A DNA stretch of 64,000 bases. Origin: Ruminococcus sp. OA3. GTDB lineage: Bacteria; Bacillota; Clostridia; Lachnospirales; Lachnospiraceae. The stretch covers positions 124,001 to 188,000 of the forward strand of contig NZ_JAKNTO010000001.1 of assembly GCF_022440845.1 (NCBI RefSeq). Reading direction: 5' to 3'. Positions 44,519 through 53,592 of this stretch are shown one piece after another. The notes beneath the pieces are model-generated. The model saw nothing but the letters and a program-made list of their open reading frames with translations, made no database searches and was not told where the DNA came from. The translations under genes were made by a program, and so were the position numbers. Position 1 is the first letter of the stretch; each line of letters starts with the position of its first letter.

Positions 44519-45547
44519 ATGAATATGTACAAATGGGTGGACAAGTTAATCTATGAAGAAGACAAGAAAGCATTCCCGCTCCTTTCTTTTCCTTCCGTAC
44601 AGATGCTGTATGTGACAGTTAAAGAACTCGTAACCGACAGTAATTATCAGGCTCTTGGCATGAAAATGCTTGCAGACAAATATCCGATGCCGGCAGTGGC
44701 AAGCTTCATGGATCTTTCTGTAGAAGCCGAAGCCTTCGGAGCACGTGCGGTGTACGCTGCCGACGAAGTCCCGACAATTATCGGTAAGATCGTTGAGACA
44801 GAAGAAGAGGCCGATGCCCTCCGCGTCCCGGAAGTCGGTGAAGGCCGTACCGGTATCTATGTTGAAGGTGTAAGAAAAGCTCTCAAGCTGATCACCGACC
44901 GCCCTGTGTTTGCGGGCTGTACCGGTCCGTTTTCTCTTGCCGGCCGTCTGATGGATGTCAATGAGGTCATGCTGCAGTGCTATGAGGAGCCGGAACTCGT
45001 TCATAAGATCTTAAGAAAAGCAACCGATTTTCTGATTGCATACATTAACGCCTATAAAGCAGTCGGCGCACACGGCATCATTATGGCGGAACCGCTGGCG
45101 GGCGTACTTTCTCCGCAGCTGATTCAGGAGTTTTCTACGGAGTACGTCAAGGAAATCGTCGAGGCAACCCAGGAACAGGGATTCATCATCATTTACCATA
45201 ACTGTGGAAATTATACGATTCAGCTGATCGATCAGATTCTGGATACCGGCTGCCGCGTCTTCCACTTTGGCGATGCAATCGATATGCGTGCAATGATGGA
45301 GCTTATGCCCCCTGACTGTGTGGCTATGGGAAATATCAGCCCGTCCCAGCAGTTCAGGAACGGTACCCCTCAGTCCGTCAGGATCGAAACGGTACGTCTT
45401 CTGGAAAACTGTAAAGAATTCCGAAACTTTGTCATCTCATCCGGCTGTGATATTCCGCCGCTGACAGAATTTGAAAATATTGATGCATTTTTTGAAACTG
45501 TTGATTCATTCTATTACAAACAACGCCTCTTAGATATCATAATGTAG
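44519..45547 (+). CDS. Uroporphyrinogen decarboxylase-family (MtaA/CmuA-like) methyltransferase
   Basis: 342 residues behind GGAGGGTTAGTAAC. It has the URO-D TIM-barrel but MtaA-like traits: FAGCTGPFSLAGRL, AEPLAGVLSP, and the zinc-binding pattern IIYHNCGNYT with a late SSGCDIPP cysteine. Such enzymes move methyl groups between a corrinoid protein and coenzyme M, tetrahydrofolate or another acceptor; true HemE for haem is unlikely here. No corrinoid protein or activator gene is adjacent. The PocR-AraC regulator just downstream likely controls it. Confidence 0.85.
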   Translation: MNMYKWVDKLIYEEDKKAFPLLSFPSVQMLYVTVKELVTDSNYQALGMKMLADKYPMPAVASFMDLSVEAEAFGARAVYAADEVPTIIGKIVETEEEADALRVPEVGEGRTGIYVEGVRKALKLITDRPVFAGCTGPFSLAGRLMDVNEVMLQCYEEPELVHKILRKATDFLIAYINAYKAVGAHGIIMAEPLAGVLSPQLIQEFSTEYVKEIVEATQEQGFIIIYHNCGNYTIQLIDQILDTGCRVFHFGDAIDMRAMMELMPPDCVAMGNISPSQQFRNGTPQSVRIETVRLLENCKEFRNFVISSGCDIPPLTEFENIDAFFETVDSFYYKQRLLDIIM

Positions 45548-45581
45548 CCTTTTTCTATCCCTTTGGGAATTCCTTCATTAG

Positions 45582-45620
45582 AAAAAGGGCAAAGATTTTC
45601 ATAAAGTCTTTGCCCTTTTT
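45582..45620 (+). terminator. Strong terminator with an alternative pairing
   Basis: Perfect 14-bp stem AAAAAGGGCAAAGA (45582-45595) / TCTTTGCCCTTTTT (45607-45620). Its 5' arm can instead pair with CCTTTTTCTA at 45548-45557 (through TAGAAAAAGG at 45579-45588), so the two structures exclude each other. Confidence 0.85.
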
Positions 45621-45686
45621 CACTTCTTGTGATATCTTTATGGTATACACTAAAATTTTTACAAAAAGGGAAAGAAAGTACTATCT

Positions 45687-46910
45687 ATGGATTCCATATT
45701 AATTAAACAGGCACAAAAATACTGCCGTCATTTTGAAACACTTTTCGATATCCACTGTATACCGGTGGACTGTACAAATAATACGCTGTATCTGGAAACG
45801 GACGTTACCACGGATCTGTGTAAATCATGTGAGAAACATCTGGGATCCAGATGCTATGGGATTAACGCTTTTATCCATGGCTGTCAGGAGGCATACCGCT
45901 GGGACGGTATGTACATCTATTTCTGCAATCTCGGACTCGTCCTCGTCTCCACGTTTATTTCCGATGAAAAGGGAAATCTGTCGGGTGGAATCGTTGCAGG
46001 TCCGCTTTGTATGGGCAACATGGATGACTCCCTCTCGGAAATACCGAATTCTGACCTGCGGAAGATCGTGGCTGAGATGCCCTGCTATCCGCCGGAACAG
46101 ATCCAGAGTCTGGCTGAGGTCATGTCAGCCATCACCTCCTATATCTCCGGTATATCCCATGGCAGAGCCGGCCGTTATTTCTACAGCCAGGAATCTCTGC
46201 TGAATAACATCTATGCAGAGAAGATTAAAAGTTTCTCCGAAAATGATTACTATACATACCCGATTGCCCAGGAACGGCGTCTTCGCTCGGCAATCAGAAA
46301 TCGTGACAAAGAAGAGGCAGAAAATGTCCTGAACCAGATTCTGGCCTACATCTATGTGTCCAACAACTCGAATCTCGAGGCCATCAAACCGCGTATCACG
46401 GAACTGATGATCGTTATATCGCGTACAGCCGTTGACGCCGGGGCAGACATGGAGAAGATCGACCTGATCACTCAGAATTCACTGAAACACGTGGACACCT
46501 TCAAGACGATCGAAGACTTAAGCGCCTGGGTATCGAATATCATGCACAGCTTTATCTCAAGCACCTTCGACTACGACCGCCTGAAGCATGCAGATACAAT
46601 TCACAAGGTAGACAAATATATCCAGACACATTATCAGCACAAACTGACGCTGGATGAAATAGCCTCAAAGACATATCTGAGCAAAACCTACCTGTGCAGC
46701 ATCTTTAAGAAAGAAACCGGTGAAACCATCACCAACTATATCAATAAAGTCAGGATTGAGAAAAGTAAGCTTCTTTTTTCGGATGAAAAACTTACCATCG
46801 TTGAGATTGCGAACATGTGCGGTTTTGAGGATCAGAGTTATTTCACCAAGATTTTCAAAAGCTATGTGGGCATGACGCCCAAAAAATACAGAGAGAGCCG
46901 TAAGCGCTGA
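45687..46910 (+). CDS. PocR-AraC transcriptional regulator
   Basis: 407 residues. The N-terminal PocR sensory domain (about 1-170) has a CxxC pattern (DLCKSCEKHLGSRC) that may bind a metal or ligand, and HGCQEAYRWDGMYIYFCNLG. The C-terminal 100 residues are a double AraC-type helix-turn-helix: LTLDEIASKTYLSKTYLCSIFK and LTIVEIANMCGFEDQSYFTKIFK. In PocR of Salmonella the domain senses propanediol metabolites. Together with the upstream methyltransferase this suggests control of a methyl-donor pathway. The stop codon lies in a terminator loop. Confidence 0.9.
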   Translation: MDSILIKQAQKYCRHFETLFDIHCIPVDCTNNTLYLETDVTTDLCKSCEKHLGSRCYGINAFIHGCQEAYRWDGMYIYFCNLGLVLVSTFISDEKGNLSGGIVAGPLCMGNMDDSLSEIPNSDLRKIVAEMPCYPPEQIQSLAEVMSAITSYISGISHGRAGRYFYSQESLLNNIYAEKIKSFSENDYYTYPIAQERRLRSAIRNRDKEEAENVLNQILAYIYVSNNSNLEAIKPRITELMIVISRTAVDAGADMEKIDLITQNSLKHVDTFKTIEDLSAWVSNIMHSFISSTFDYDRLKHADTIHKVDKYIQTHYQHKLTLDEIASKTYLSKTYLCSIFKKETGETITNYINKVRIEKSKLLFSDEKLTIVEIANMCGFEDQSYFTKIFKSYVGMTPKKYRESRKR

Positions 46911-46933
46911 TGCTTACGGCTCTCATCTTTTTT
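46893..46933. terminator. Terminator containing the regulator stop codon in its loop
   Basis: Perfect 13-bp stem GAGAGCCGTAAGC (46893-46905) / GCTTACGGCTCTC (46912-46924), then ATCTTTTTT. The TGA at 46908-46910 is in the loop, so the last codons encode part of the stem. Bidirectional with the convergent sbcC. Confidence 0.85.
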
Positions 46934-46940
46934 ATATTCG

Positions 46941-49418
46941 TTACAGCCCCCACCTCACCGTACTTCCCTTTGCAGTCCGTGAAACCACGAGCTTCCTGTC
47001 AATCTGTTCTTTCAGTTCAGATACATGAGAAATGATTCCCACCAGCCGGTCCGCACCTGCCAGTTCATTCAGGATGGCAATGGCCTGTTCTCTTGCTTCA
47101 TCATCCAGTGATCCAAATCCTTCATCGATAAACATCGTATCCATCTGGATAGCTCCGGCGGTGCTTGAGATCACGTCAGCCAGCCCAAGCGCCATGGAAA
47201 GTGCCGCCAGAAAAGATTCTCCTCCGGAGAGCGTCTTGACATCCCTGGTACTGTCCGTGACCGGACTGTAGACATCCAGGTCGAGTCCCGCCTGCCCCCT
47301 CGTCCCCAGATTCTGGAACTCCCGGCAGCGCAGCATCAGCTGGCTGGATGTCATACGAACAAATCTCCTGTTCGCACACCGGATCACCTGTTCAAAAAAC
47401 TGTCTCTGGATATATGTCTCCAGATCGAGTTTCACGCTGCCCCCCAGCGTTCCGTTCGCCGTTTTGGAAAGAGTCGTCAGCACATCACACTTTTTCTGCA
47501 ATCCCTGCCGTTCTCTCGCCAGGCGTTTCAGGGCCTCCTGTGATTCTTCATTTCTCTTATTTCTGCCGTACCATTCCCGGCTTTCCTCTTCTAATTTCCG
47601 CTTTTCTTCTTTCAGTTTTTTAAGCGTTTCACTGACAGCCGCCTCATCCGCCCACTGCTTGTCCTGCGTCTGTTCCCGGTAAAAGCGCAGGGCTTCATCC
47701 GCCCGGATCACAGATTCCCGGTAATTCTCAAGTGTCTCCTCCATCTTCTCCAGCTGCCACTTTTCAATCAGCGAGGTTCTGTATGATTTCTCATCTTTAA
47801 ATCCTGCTTCTGAAACAGCATGAAGATACCGTTCCTGCGCCTCCCGCAGCTGCTGTTCTTCATTCCTTTTCGTATCTGTGAGCTGTCTTAGCTGGCCTTC
47901 CATCCCGCTGATCTCCTGAAGGATTTCCTGGTATATTCCCTGTTCTTTTGCCCTTGCCTCCTCCAGCTGCTGTTCCAGACGCCGTACTTGTCTGTCGGCA
48001 TTTTCCAGCGCCTTTTTATACTGTTCTGTCTGCTGCTGTGTAGGCGCGGCATCAGGCAGGGACGCCTTGACAGGATGATGCACGGAACCGCACACAGGAC
48101 ATTGCATCCCCTCTTTCAGATTCTGTGCCATGATTCCAGCCTGTGCCTGTAAAAACTCCTCACGAGCTTTTTCATACATCAGCCTGCAGTTTTCAGTATT
48201 TTGTACTGCCTTCTGCTGACTGGTAGAAACTCTCATCCGCGCCTCCACTGCCTCCCACAGGCGTTTTGCGGCACTTCCGTTTTCCCCTTCCAGCAGACGA
48301 ATCAGATTGTCAGGCTCTGATTTATAACAGTCGGCCACGTTTTTTGCCCGCACGACACCGCTCTTAAGCTCGACCGCCTGTGTGGACAGTCTCCTGATGG
48401 TCGCCTCCTTCTGTGCGCATTCCTGTTCAAAAAACTGTACTTTTTCTGCCTTTTTCGCTGCCTCCATCCTGACTTTCAGCTCTTCCATCGCCTTCCGCCT
48501 CTCTGAAAGCTCACGCTTTCTTTCTTCCGCCTGTTTCAGGCCTTCAAACAGCTGATTGACCGCGCGTACGGCTTCCAGTGCAGCGGCCGCCTGCCCGTAT
48601 TTCTTTTGGTTTTCCTCAATATACACTGACAACCGCTTCATCCGCTTAACTCCGTCGTCGGTCATCTCCAGGAGCATGGGCAGGATCAGATTAAAATCGG
48701 GTTCCAGCTCCGTCCTTAACTCCTGCTCCCACTCCTCCTGGCGAGTAAAATCCGGCGGGCATACTGCGTGCTCCATCTCCCGTCTGACATTCCTCTTATT
48801 CTCTGAAAGCTCTTCCTGGCTCTCCCTGGCTTCCTTCTTCAGCTCATCCTGTATTCTCCGGTAAATACCGGTATCAAAGATCCTTGAAAAAATAAGTCCC
48901 CGCTCCTGTGACTGGGCGTGCAAAAGGCGCAGAAAATCCCCCTGCGCGATCATGACCATCTGCGTAAACTGCTGGACATCCAGTCCTATGATATCCACGA
49001 TTTTCTGGTTAACCGCCGTTTTGTTACCCTCATATGCACTGCCATCGGGCATGATCAGTTCAACTTTCGCCCGCTCTGTCGTCCGCCCACGCTTACCGTC
49101 TGCATCTCTTCTCTTTTTTTCCCGCAGATATTCCGGATTCCGCCGGACTGTATACTCTTCTCCACGATAACAGAACGTAAATTCCACATATGTCCTGGCG
49201 GAAAGATCCGCATACTGGCTGCGCATCATGCCGCCGTCCCTTTTCTGCCCGCTGGTGCGGTCATACAATGCATACGTAACGGCATCAAATATCGTAGTTT
49301 TCCCTGCTCCCGTATCACCTGTGACCAGAAAAACTCCCTGCTGCACGTTTGAAAAATCAATGACTGTCTCGCTGGCATAAGACCCGAATGCAGACATGAC
49401 CAATCTCACAGGCTTCAT
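46941..49418 (-). CDS. sbcC: SbcC-type SMC-like ATPase subunit of SbcCD nuclease
   Basis: 825 residues, shorter than the roughly 1000 of E. coli because the coiled coils are short. The N-terminal Walker A is DTGAGKTTIFDAVTYAL; QMVMIAQGDFLRLL is the Q-loop; long coiled coils enclose a zinc hook MQCPVCGSVHHP near residue 440. The C-terminus holds the ABC signature LSGGESFLAALSMALGLAD and Walker B MFIDEGFGSLDDE. With SbcD it cuts hairpins and protein-blocked DNA ends. The start overlaps the sbcD stop by 4 bp. Confidence 0.95.
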   Translation of the reverse strand: MKPVRLVMSAFGSYASETVIDFSNVQQGVFLVTGDTGAGKTTIFDAVTYALYDRTSGQKRDGGMMRSQYADLSARTYVEFTFCYRGEEYTVRRNPEYLREKKRRDADGKRGRTTERAKVELIMPDGSAYEGNKTAVNQKIVDIIGLDVQQFTQMVMIAQGDFLRLLHAQSQERGLIFSRIFDTGIYRRIQDELKKEARESQEELSENKRNVRREMEHAVCPPDFTRQEEWEQELRTELEPDFNLILPMLLEMTDDGVKRMKRLSVYIEENQKKYGQAAAALEAVRAVNQLFEGLKQAEERKRELSERRKAMEELKVRMEAAKKAEKVQFFEQECAQKEATIRRLSTQAVELKSGVVRAKNVADCYKSEPDNLIRLLEGENGSAAKRLWEAVEARMRVSTSQQKAVQNTENCRLMYEKAREEFLQAQAGIMAQNLKEGMQCPVCGSVHHPVKASLPDAAPTQQQTEQYKKALENADRQVRRLEQQLEEARAKEQGIYQEILQEISGMEGQLRQLTDTKRNEEQQLREAQERYLHAVSEAGFKDEKSYRTSLIEKWQLEKMEETLENYRESVIRADEALRFYREQTQDKQWADEAAVSETLKKLKEEKRKLEEESREWYGRNKRNEESQEALKRLARERQGLQKKCDVLTTLSKTANGTLGGSVKLDLETYIQRQFFEQVIRCANRRFVRMTSSQLMLRCREFQNLGTRGQAGLDLDVYSPVTDSTRDVKTLSGGESFLAALSMALGLADVISSTAGAIQMDTMFIDEGFGSLDDEAREQAIAILNELAGADRLVGIISHVSELKEQIDRKLVVSRTAKGSTVRWGL

Positions 49419-50566
49419 ACCACTTCCTCCTTTGCCCGATCAAGTATGCTCCTCATGATCCTGTTTTCTTCTTCCGTCATCTCACGACCCTGCATCTGCC
49501 TGAAAAAACCTGCAAAGGCCGCTCCGGGATCCTGTTCCCAACGCACCCCGGCCACTTCATCCAGCAGACTGCGTGTCCTGCTGTTTTCCGCTTTCACTTC
49601 CAGAATGCGGGGAAATACACGTTCCAGTAGTTCACGGGGCTGATACAACTCTCCTTCATCTGTCAATGTGACACTGACATAATCCTCACACCGCTCTTCC
49701 TCAAGCAGCTCAGCGAGAGTACCCTTTCTGCGTGTGACATCATGCAGCGGCGACAGCGGAAGTGTCCGGAACTCTGGCTCCTCTCCTTTTCGGTTCAAAG
49801 TCACCTCAAGCAGTGCCTTTTCCTGCTTCCATTCACTGACAGAGTATTTCAGCAAAGTCCCGCAGTAACGTACCCATGGTTCTTTCACTTTCTGCGCCCC
49901 GTGGATATGTCCCAGCGCAGCATAGTCAAACCCTGTAATTGCCTGGATATCCACATTATCCATACCCCCCACATGAACCGTCTCCGAGTCACTCAGTTCA
50001 GGGGCATGGCTGCCCGCGGTATAAAACTGATGAGAGACCAGCACATTTCTTTTATCAAAATCAATCTCTTCTCTTCTGATCAGTTTTCTGACCGCCTCAT
50101 CATAACTGTCTGCCCGTTCTCCCTCAAGCGCCTGGCGCACATATCCCGGCTTCACAAACGGCAAAAGGTAGAAACAGACCTCCCCGTAAGCATCTTCCAG
50201 CGTTACCTTTGTCAGTCTGTCCTGCGGCGTTGCCGGTGGTACAGCTGCAATATAGATCTGGTTGTCCTGCAGAATCGAGCTTGCATACTGCAGCCGTCGC
50301 GGTGAATCATGATTTCCGCTGATGATCAGGACAGGAATCTGCGGACGTATCCTGGAAAGTTCTGTTAAAAACTGATCGAAAATGGCTACCGCCTCTCCTG
50401 ACGGAGCCGCCTTGTCATAAATATCGCCTGCGACCACGATTGCATCCGGTTGTTCTGCCCTCGCATATTCTGCAATCTGATGCAGTATCTGTGTCTGGTC
50501 CTTCTGCAGATTGTAATGATGCAGCTGTTTTCCGATATGCAGGTCTGACAGATGAAAAAATCTCAT
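49415..50566 (-). CDS. sbcD: SbcD exonuclease subunit
   Basis: 383 residues behind GGGAGGATTCGTT. All metallophosphoesterase motifs are visible: FFHLSDLHIGK, VVAGDIYDKAAPS, IISGNHDSPRR, LVSHQF and LGHIHGAQKV. The C-terminal part has the capping domain and ends in a basic helix. Overlaps sbcC (ATGA), so they are translated together. A terminator separates it from the folBK gene upstream. Confidence 0.95.
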   Translation of the reverse strand: MRFFHLSDLHIGKQLHHYNLQKDQTQILHQIAEYARAEQPDAIVVAGDIYDKAAPSGEAVAIFDQFLTELSRIRPQIPVLIISGNHDSPRRLQYASSILQDNQIYIAAVPPATPQDRLTKVTLEDAYGEVCFYLLPFVKPGYVRQALEGERADSYDEAVRKLIRREEIDFDKRNVLVSHQFYTAGSHAPELSDSETVHVGGMDNVDIQAITGFDYAALGHIHGAQKVKEPWVRYCGTLLKYSVSEWKQEKALLEVTLNRKGEEPEFRTLPLSPLHDVTRRKGTLAELLEEERCEDYVSVTLTDEGELYQPRELLERVFPRILEVKAENSRTRSLLDEVAGVRWEQDPGAAFAGFFRQMQGREMTEEENRIMRSILDRAKEEVV

Positions 50567-50603
50567 AACGAATCCTCCCGGTTGTTCCTGTATTGTGCCA
50601 GAT

Positions 50604-50645
50604 AGAAAAAGCTGTGCAGTCCCGGGCCGGGAGCTGCAGCAGCTT
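50604..50645 (-). terminator. Terminator of the folate operon
   Basis: On the minus strand AAGCTG, CTGC and CCCGG arms (from 50645) pair with CCGGG, GCAG and CAGCTT, then TTTTTC. It lies just after the folBK stop and before sbcD. Confidence 0.8.
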
Positions 50646-50654
50646 CATTATCTT

Positions 50655-51473
50655 TCAGTTCTGTTCAATTATATCAAGCAGCTGTATAGCCGTAAGCCCG
50701 CGTACAGGGTGACACACATACGGTGCGATCTGGCACAGTGGCCTTAATACGAAATCACGTTTATGCATTTCAACATGTGGTATATGCAATTCCTCTGTAT
50801 CGAGTATCAGATCGTCATAGAGCAGAATATCGAGGTCAAGTGTCCTCGGTCCCCAACGCACGACACGTTCCCTGTTGGCCTCCTGTTCAATCTCGTGCAG
50901 ACGATCCAGCAGTTCCTCCGGTGTCAGGAGGGTACGGATCTTCATTGCTCCGTTTAAAAAATCATCCTGTTCTACCCCGCCGTACGGTGCAGTGGTTATA
51001 AAATCAGAAACTCTCTCCACAATACACCCTTCTGTGTTCTGAAGCCCTTCTACTCCTGCGCTGAGATATCTCTCTTTATCGCCCATATTGGAGCCAAGTG
51101 CAATATAGGCGCTGTGCCATTTTCGGAAAATTTCTACCGATACTGTATCAAGTGGCAGTCCAACCGGCGCCCAGGGCTTCTGAATTTCCAGCCGTACCGC
51201 CTGCAGATGTTTGATTTTCAGCAGCATCTCCCGGGCAAGGCGTTCCGCCACGGTCTCCAGCAGCTGAAACGTATAACGCTCCACAAACTGCTTGATAAAA
51301 TGACTGACCTCTCCGTAGTTAATGGATTCCTCCAGAAGATCCGTCATTCCTGCTTTTCTGGTATCCGTATATAAAACAGCTGAGATGACAAACTTCTGAC
51401 CCAGCACATTTTCCTCGGGAAATACCCCGTGTTTTGCAAAAATTTCTAAATTATTAATGTGTATTTTATCCAT
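50655..51473 (-). CDS. folK: FolB-FolK fusion: dihydroneopterin aldolase / HPPK
   Basis: 272 residues from ATG 51473 (AGAGG upstream), where the protein begins with the FolB start MDKIHINNLEIFAKHGVFP; a TTG further up (51536) also has GAGG. The N-terminal half (about 1-118) is FolB, converting dihydroneopterin to 6-hydroxymethyl-dihydropterin; it ends ...SVEIFRKWHSAYIALGSNMG. The C-terminal half is FolK, which pyrophosphorylates that product, with RWGPRTLDLDILLYDD and IPHVEMHKRDFVLRPL. Final gene of the riboswitch-led folate operon. Confidence 0.95.
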   Translation of the reverse strand: MDKIHINNLEIFAKHGVFPEENVLGQKFVISAVLYTDTRKAGMTDLLEESINYGEVSHFIKQFVERYTFQLLETVAERLAREMLLKIKHLQAVRLEIQKPWAPVGLPLDTVSVEIFRKWHSAYIALGSNMGDKERYLSAGVEGLQNTEGCIVERVSDFITTAPYGGVEQDDFLNGAMKIRTLLTPEELLDRLHEIEQEANRERVVRWGPRTLDLDILLYDDLILDTEELHIPHVEMHKRDFVLRPLCQIAPYVCHPVRGLTAIQLLDIIEQN

Positions 51474-51554
51474 GGTTTCCTCTCGTGCCGCATTTACTGC
51501 GTCTAAAATCAGGGATGGGTGAAAGTTTTCTTTCAATTTTTCCTCACAGGCAGT

Positions 51555-52361
51555 CTACTTTCCAAGAATAGCTTCCGTCATCCGTATCGCCCTGTAATTC
51601 TCCTTTACATCATGTACTCTGACAAAGGCACAGCCTGCCCTGACCGCCAGCACCGTAGTTGCAAGTGTTCCCTCCAGACGCTCCTGCGCCGGAAGGTCCA
51701 GGGCCAGTCCAATCACGGATTTCCTGGAAGTGCCGAGAAGTACCGGAAAACCGAGTCCCGCAAACTCCTCAAGACGCCTGATCGCTTCCAGATTCATCTC
51801 ATACGTCTTGCCAAATCCGACTCCGGGATCCAGAATTATTTTGTCGTCAGCAATTCCTGCCCGTCTTGCGATATTCACGCAATCCTGTACTTCTGACAAC
51901 ATATCCCGGAAAAAGTCTCCATAGACCGCTTCATCCTTATTATGCATCAGACAGCATGCCGCCTGATGTCTGGCAATAACATCCGCCATTTCTTCATCAT
52001 ATTTCAGGCCCCAGATATCATTGATAAGATCCGCTCCCGCCTGGATAGCCGCAGTGGCAACACCCGGCTTATAAGTATCCACCGACACCGGAATATCAAA
52101 TCTCTGTTTTACAGCCTCGATCACCGGAAGCACACGTCCGATCTCCTCATCATCAGAGATCTTTGTATAACCCGGTCTGGTCGATTCTCCTCCGACGTCG
52201 ATGATGGAAGCTCCGTCCCGTATCATTTTCTCTACATGGCCAAGCGCAGTATCCATCTCATTCCACTTCCCGCCGTCCGAGAATGAATCTGGCGTCACAT
52301 TTAAGATCGCCATAATATATGTTTTGTTCTTTACGTCAAATTCCTGATGTCCAATCTTCAT
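51555..52361 (-). CDS. folP: Dihydropteroate synthase
   Basis: 268 residues from ATG 52361 (AAGGAG six nt upstream; the longer frame overlaps the HD gene). It joins the pterin pyrophosphate to p-aminobenzoate. Motifs: IMAILNVTPDSFSDGGKW, IDVGGESTRPG, INDIWGLKYDE, DPGVGFGKTYEMN, LLGTSRKSVIG, VRVHDV. This is the sulfonamide target. Confidence 0.97.
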   Translation of the reverse strand: MKIGHQEFDVKNKTYIMAILNVTPDSFSDGGKWNEMDTALGHVEKMIRDGASIIDVGGESTRPGYTKISDDEEIGRVLPVIEAVKQRFDIPVSVDTYKPGVATAAIQAGADLINDIWGLKYDEEMADVIARHQAACCLMHNKDEAVYGDFFRDMLSEVQDCVNIARRAGIADDKIILDPGVGFGKTYEMNLEAIRRLEEFAGLGFPVLLGTSRKSVIGLALDLPAQERLEGTLATTVLAVRAGCAFVRVHDVKENYRAIRMTEAILGK

Positions 52362-52380
52362 TTCCGGCTCCTTTATAATA

Positions 52381-52869
52381 TCAATACTGAATCTGAAGGT
52401 TTTTCTTCTCTTCAGGCCAGTCACACTCTTCCTGCACCGGGCAGGAAAAACAACAGCGTGACATCTTATCTGCCTTATAAAAAACCCTGCCAAAGTCGGA
52501 CTGACCCGCCCTCCTCCGGTGGCTTACAACTGCATCCAGAATACATTCGCACTCCGTCTCTGAAAATCCGCATTCCGGCAGAATCTCAGCTGCAATGGCT
52601 GCACTGGCTTTCTCATGGGGAATTCCCTCCTCATACTGCTGATGTCTTCCGATATCATGCAGAAGAGCAGCGGCATAGATGATATCCTTCGGGATACCCA
52701 GCCCCTCTTCCAGCGAATATATGTAAGTAAGCCTTGCCGTGTCCAGAAAATGTTCTACCGTATGGCGGCAGAATTTCCTCTCTTTTTCCCAGAAGAGTAC
52801 TTTCTTTAAATGTGCCTGATAAACGGGGTGATTCCAGATATCATTCACGCGTTTCATATCATTGGCCAT
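52381..52869 (-). CDS. HD-domain hydrolase of the folate operon
   Basis: 162 residues (ATG 52869, or the next at 52857). The HD ligands are visible: HTVEHFLDTAR, LLHDIGRHQ, PHEKAS and later VVSHRRRAGQSDFGRVFYKADKMSR. The C-terminus adds CCFSCPVQEECDWP, four cysteines that could bind zinc or an Fe-S cluster. It sits between folE and folP, 7 and 19 bp from them, where the step from dihydroneopterin triphosphate to dihydroneopterin is required and no Nudix FolQ is present. A role in that dephosphorylation is a hypothesis. Confidence 0.85.
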   Translation of the reverse strand: MANDMKRVNDIWNHPVYQAHLKKVLFWEKERKFCRHTVEHFLDTARLTYIYSLEEGLGIPKDIIYAAALLHDIGRHQQYEEGIPHEKASAAIAAEILPECGFSETECECILDAVVSHRRRAGQSDFGRVFYKADKMSRCCFSCPVQEECDWPEEKKNLQIQY

Positions 52870-52876
52870 ATTTTAT

Positions 52877-53434
52877 TTAACCTTTTACCATCTGCATAAA
52901 CATCTTCTGCAGTTCAAAGTCTTTTTTAAATTCGCCCCTTGCCACAGTTGTCACGGTTTTGCTGCCCGGCTTTTTGATGCCGCGCATCGTCATACAGGTG
53001 TGTTCTGCTTCGATCATAACCATAACTCCCCTGGGATCCAGACTCTCTTCCAGGGCATCAGCCACCTGGGAAGTCATCTTCTCCTGAATCTGTGGTCTTC
53101 TTGCATAGACATCGACAGTCCGTGCCAGTTTGCTCAGACCTACGACCTTCCCATTTGGGATATAGGCAATGTGCGCCTTTCCATAAAATGGCAGCAGATG
53201 ATGCTCACATGTGGAGTAAAAGGTAATATCCTTTTCAATGACCATCTCATTGTTATCCACGGAAAACTGCTTGGACAGATGCTCTGCAGCGTTTTCATAC
53301 AATCCGCCGTAAATTTCTTCGCACATTCTTGCAATTCTGGAAGGTGTTTCAAGCAGCCCCTCCCGTTCTACATCCTCGCCGATTCCTTCGAGCAGCATTC
53401 TGACTGCCGCTTCAATCTTTTCTTTATCCATCAT
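52877..53434 (-). CDS. folE: GTP cyclohydrolase I
   Basis: 185 residues from ATG 53434 (AAGGAG 9 nt upstream); the long frame to 53650 is only riboswitch leader. It makes dihydroneopterin triphosphate from GTP. Zinc ligands and catalysis are in [18 protein letters not shown] and [36 protein letters not shown] is also conserved. First gene of the folate operon under the tetrahydrofolate riboswitch. Confidence 0.97.
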   Translation of the reverse strand: MMDKEKIEAAVRMLLEGIGEDVEREGLLETPSRIARMCEEIYGGLYENAAEHLSKQFSVDNNEMVIEKDITFYSTCEHHLLPFYGKAHIAYIPNGKVVGLSKLARTVDVYARRPQIQEKMTSQVADALEESLDPRGVMVMIEAEHTCMTMRGIKKPGSKTVTTVARGEFKKDFELQKMFMQMVKG

Positions 53435-53545
53435 AAAAACAGGCTCCTTTTTGCTCTTTTTCATATGTTCTGGAGACTGCTTTCCATAAAGTGAAAAAAC
53501 ATCTCCATAATGTGACAGACATATGACTAAAAATATCCCTACACA

Positions 53546-53592
53546 ATATGAGATGTTATCCTCTATTGTTGCAACGGGTGCAGATCTCATAT
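53546..53592 (-). promoter_or_regulatory. Alternative hairpin of the riboswitch expression platform
   Basis: ATATGAGAT, the 3' strand of aptamer helix P2 (plus 53584-53592), has a perfect 9-base complement ATCTCATAT downstream (plus 53546-53554). Ligand-bound aptamer and this hairpin cannot both form. Confidence 0.6.

Noticed and set aside
44519-45547. HemE of haem synthesis
   Set aside because: Zinc-type HNCG motif and MtaA-like sequence, with no other haem gene nearby.
49415-51473. sbcDC as part of the folate operon
   Set aside because: A strong terminator at 50604-50645 separates them.
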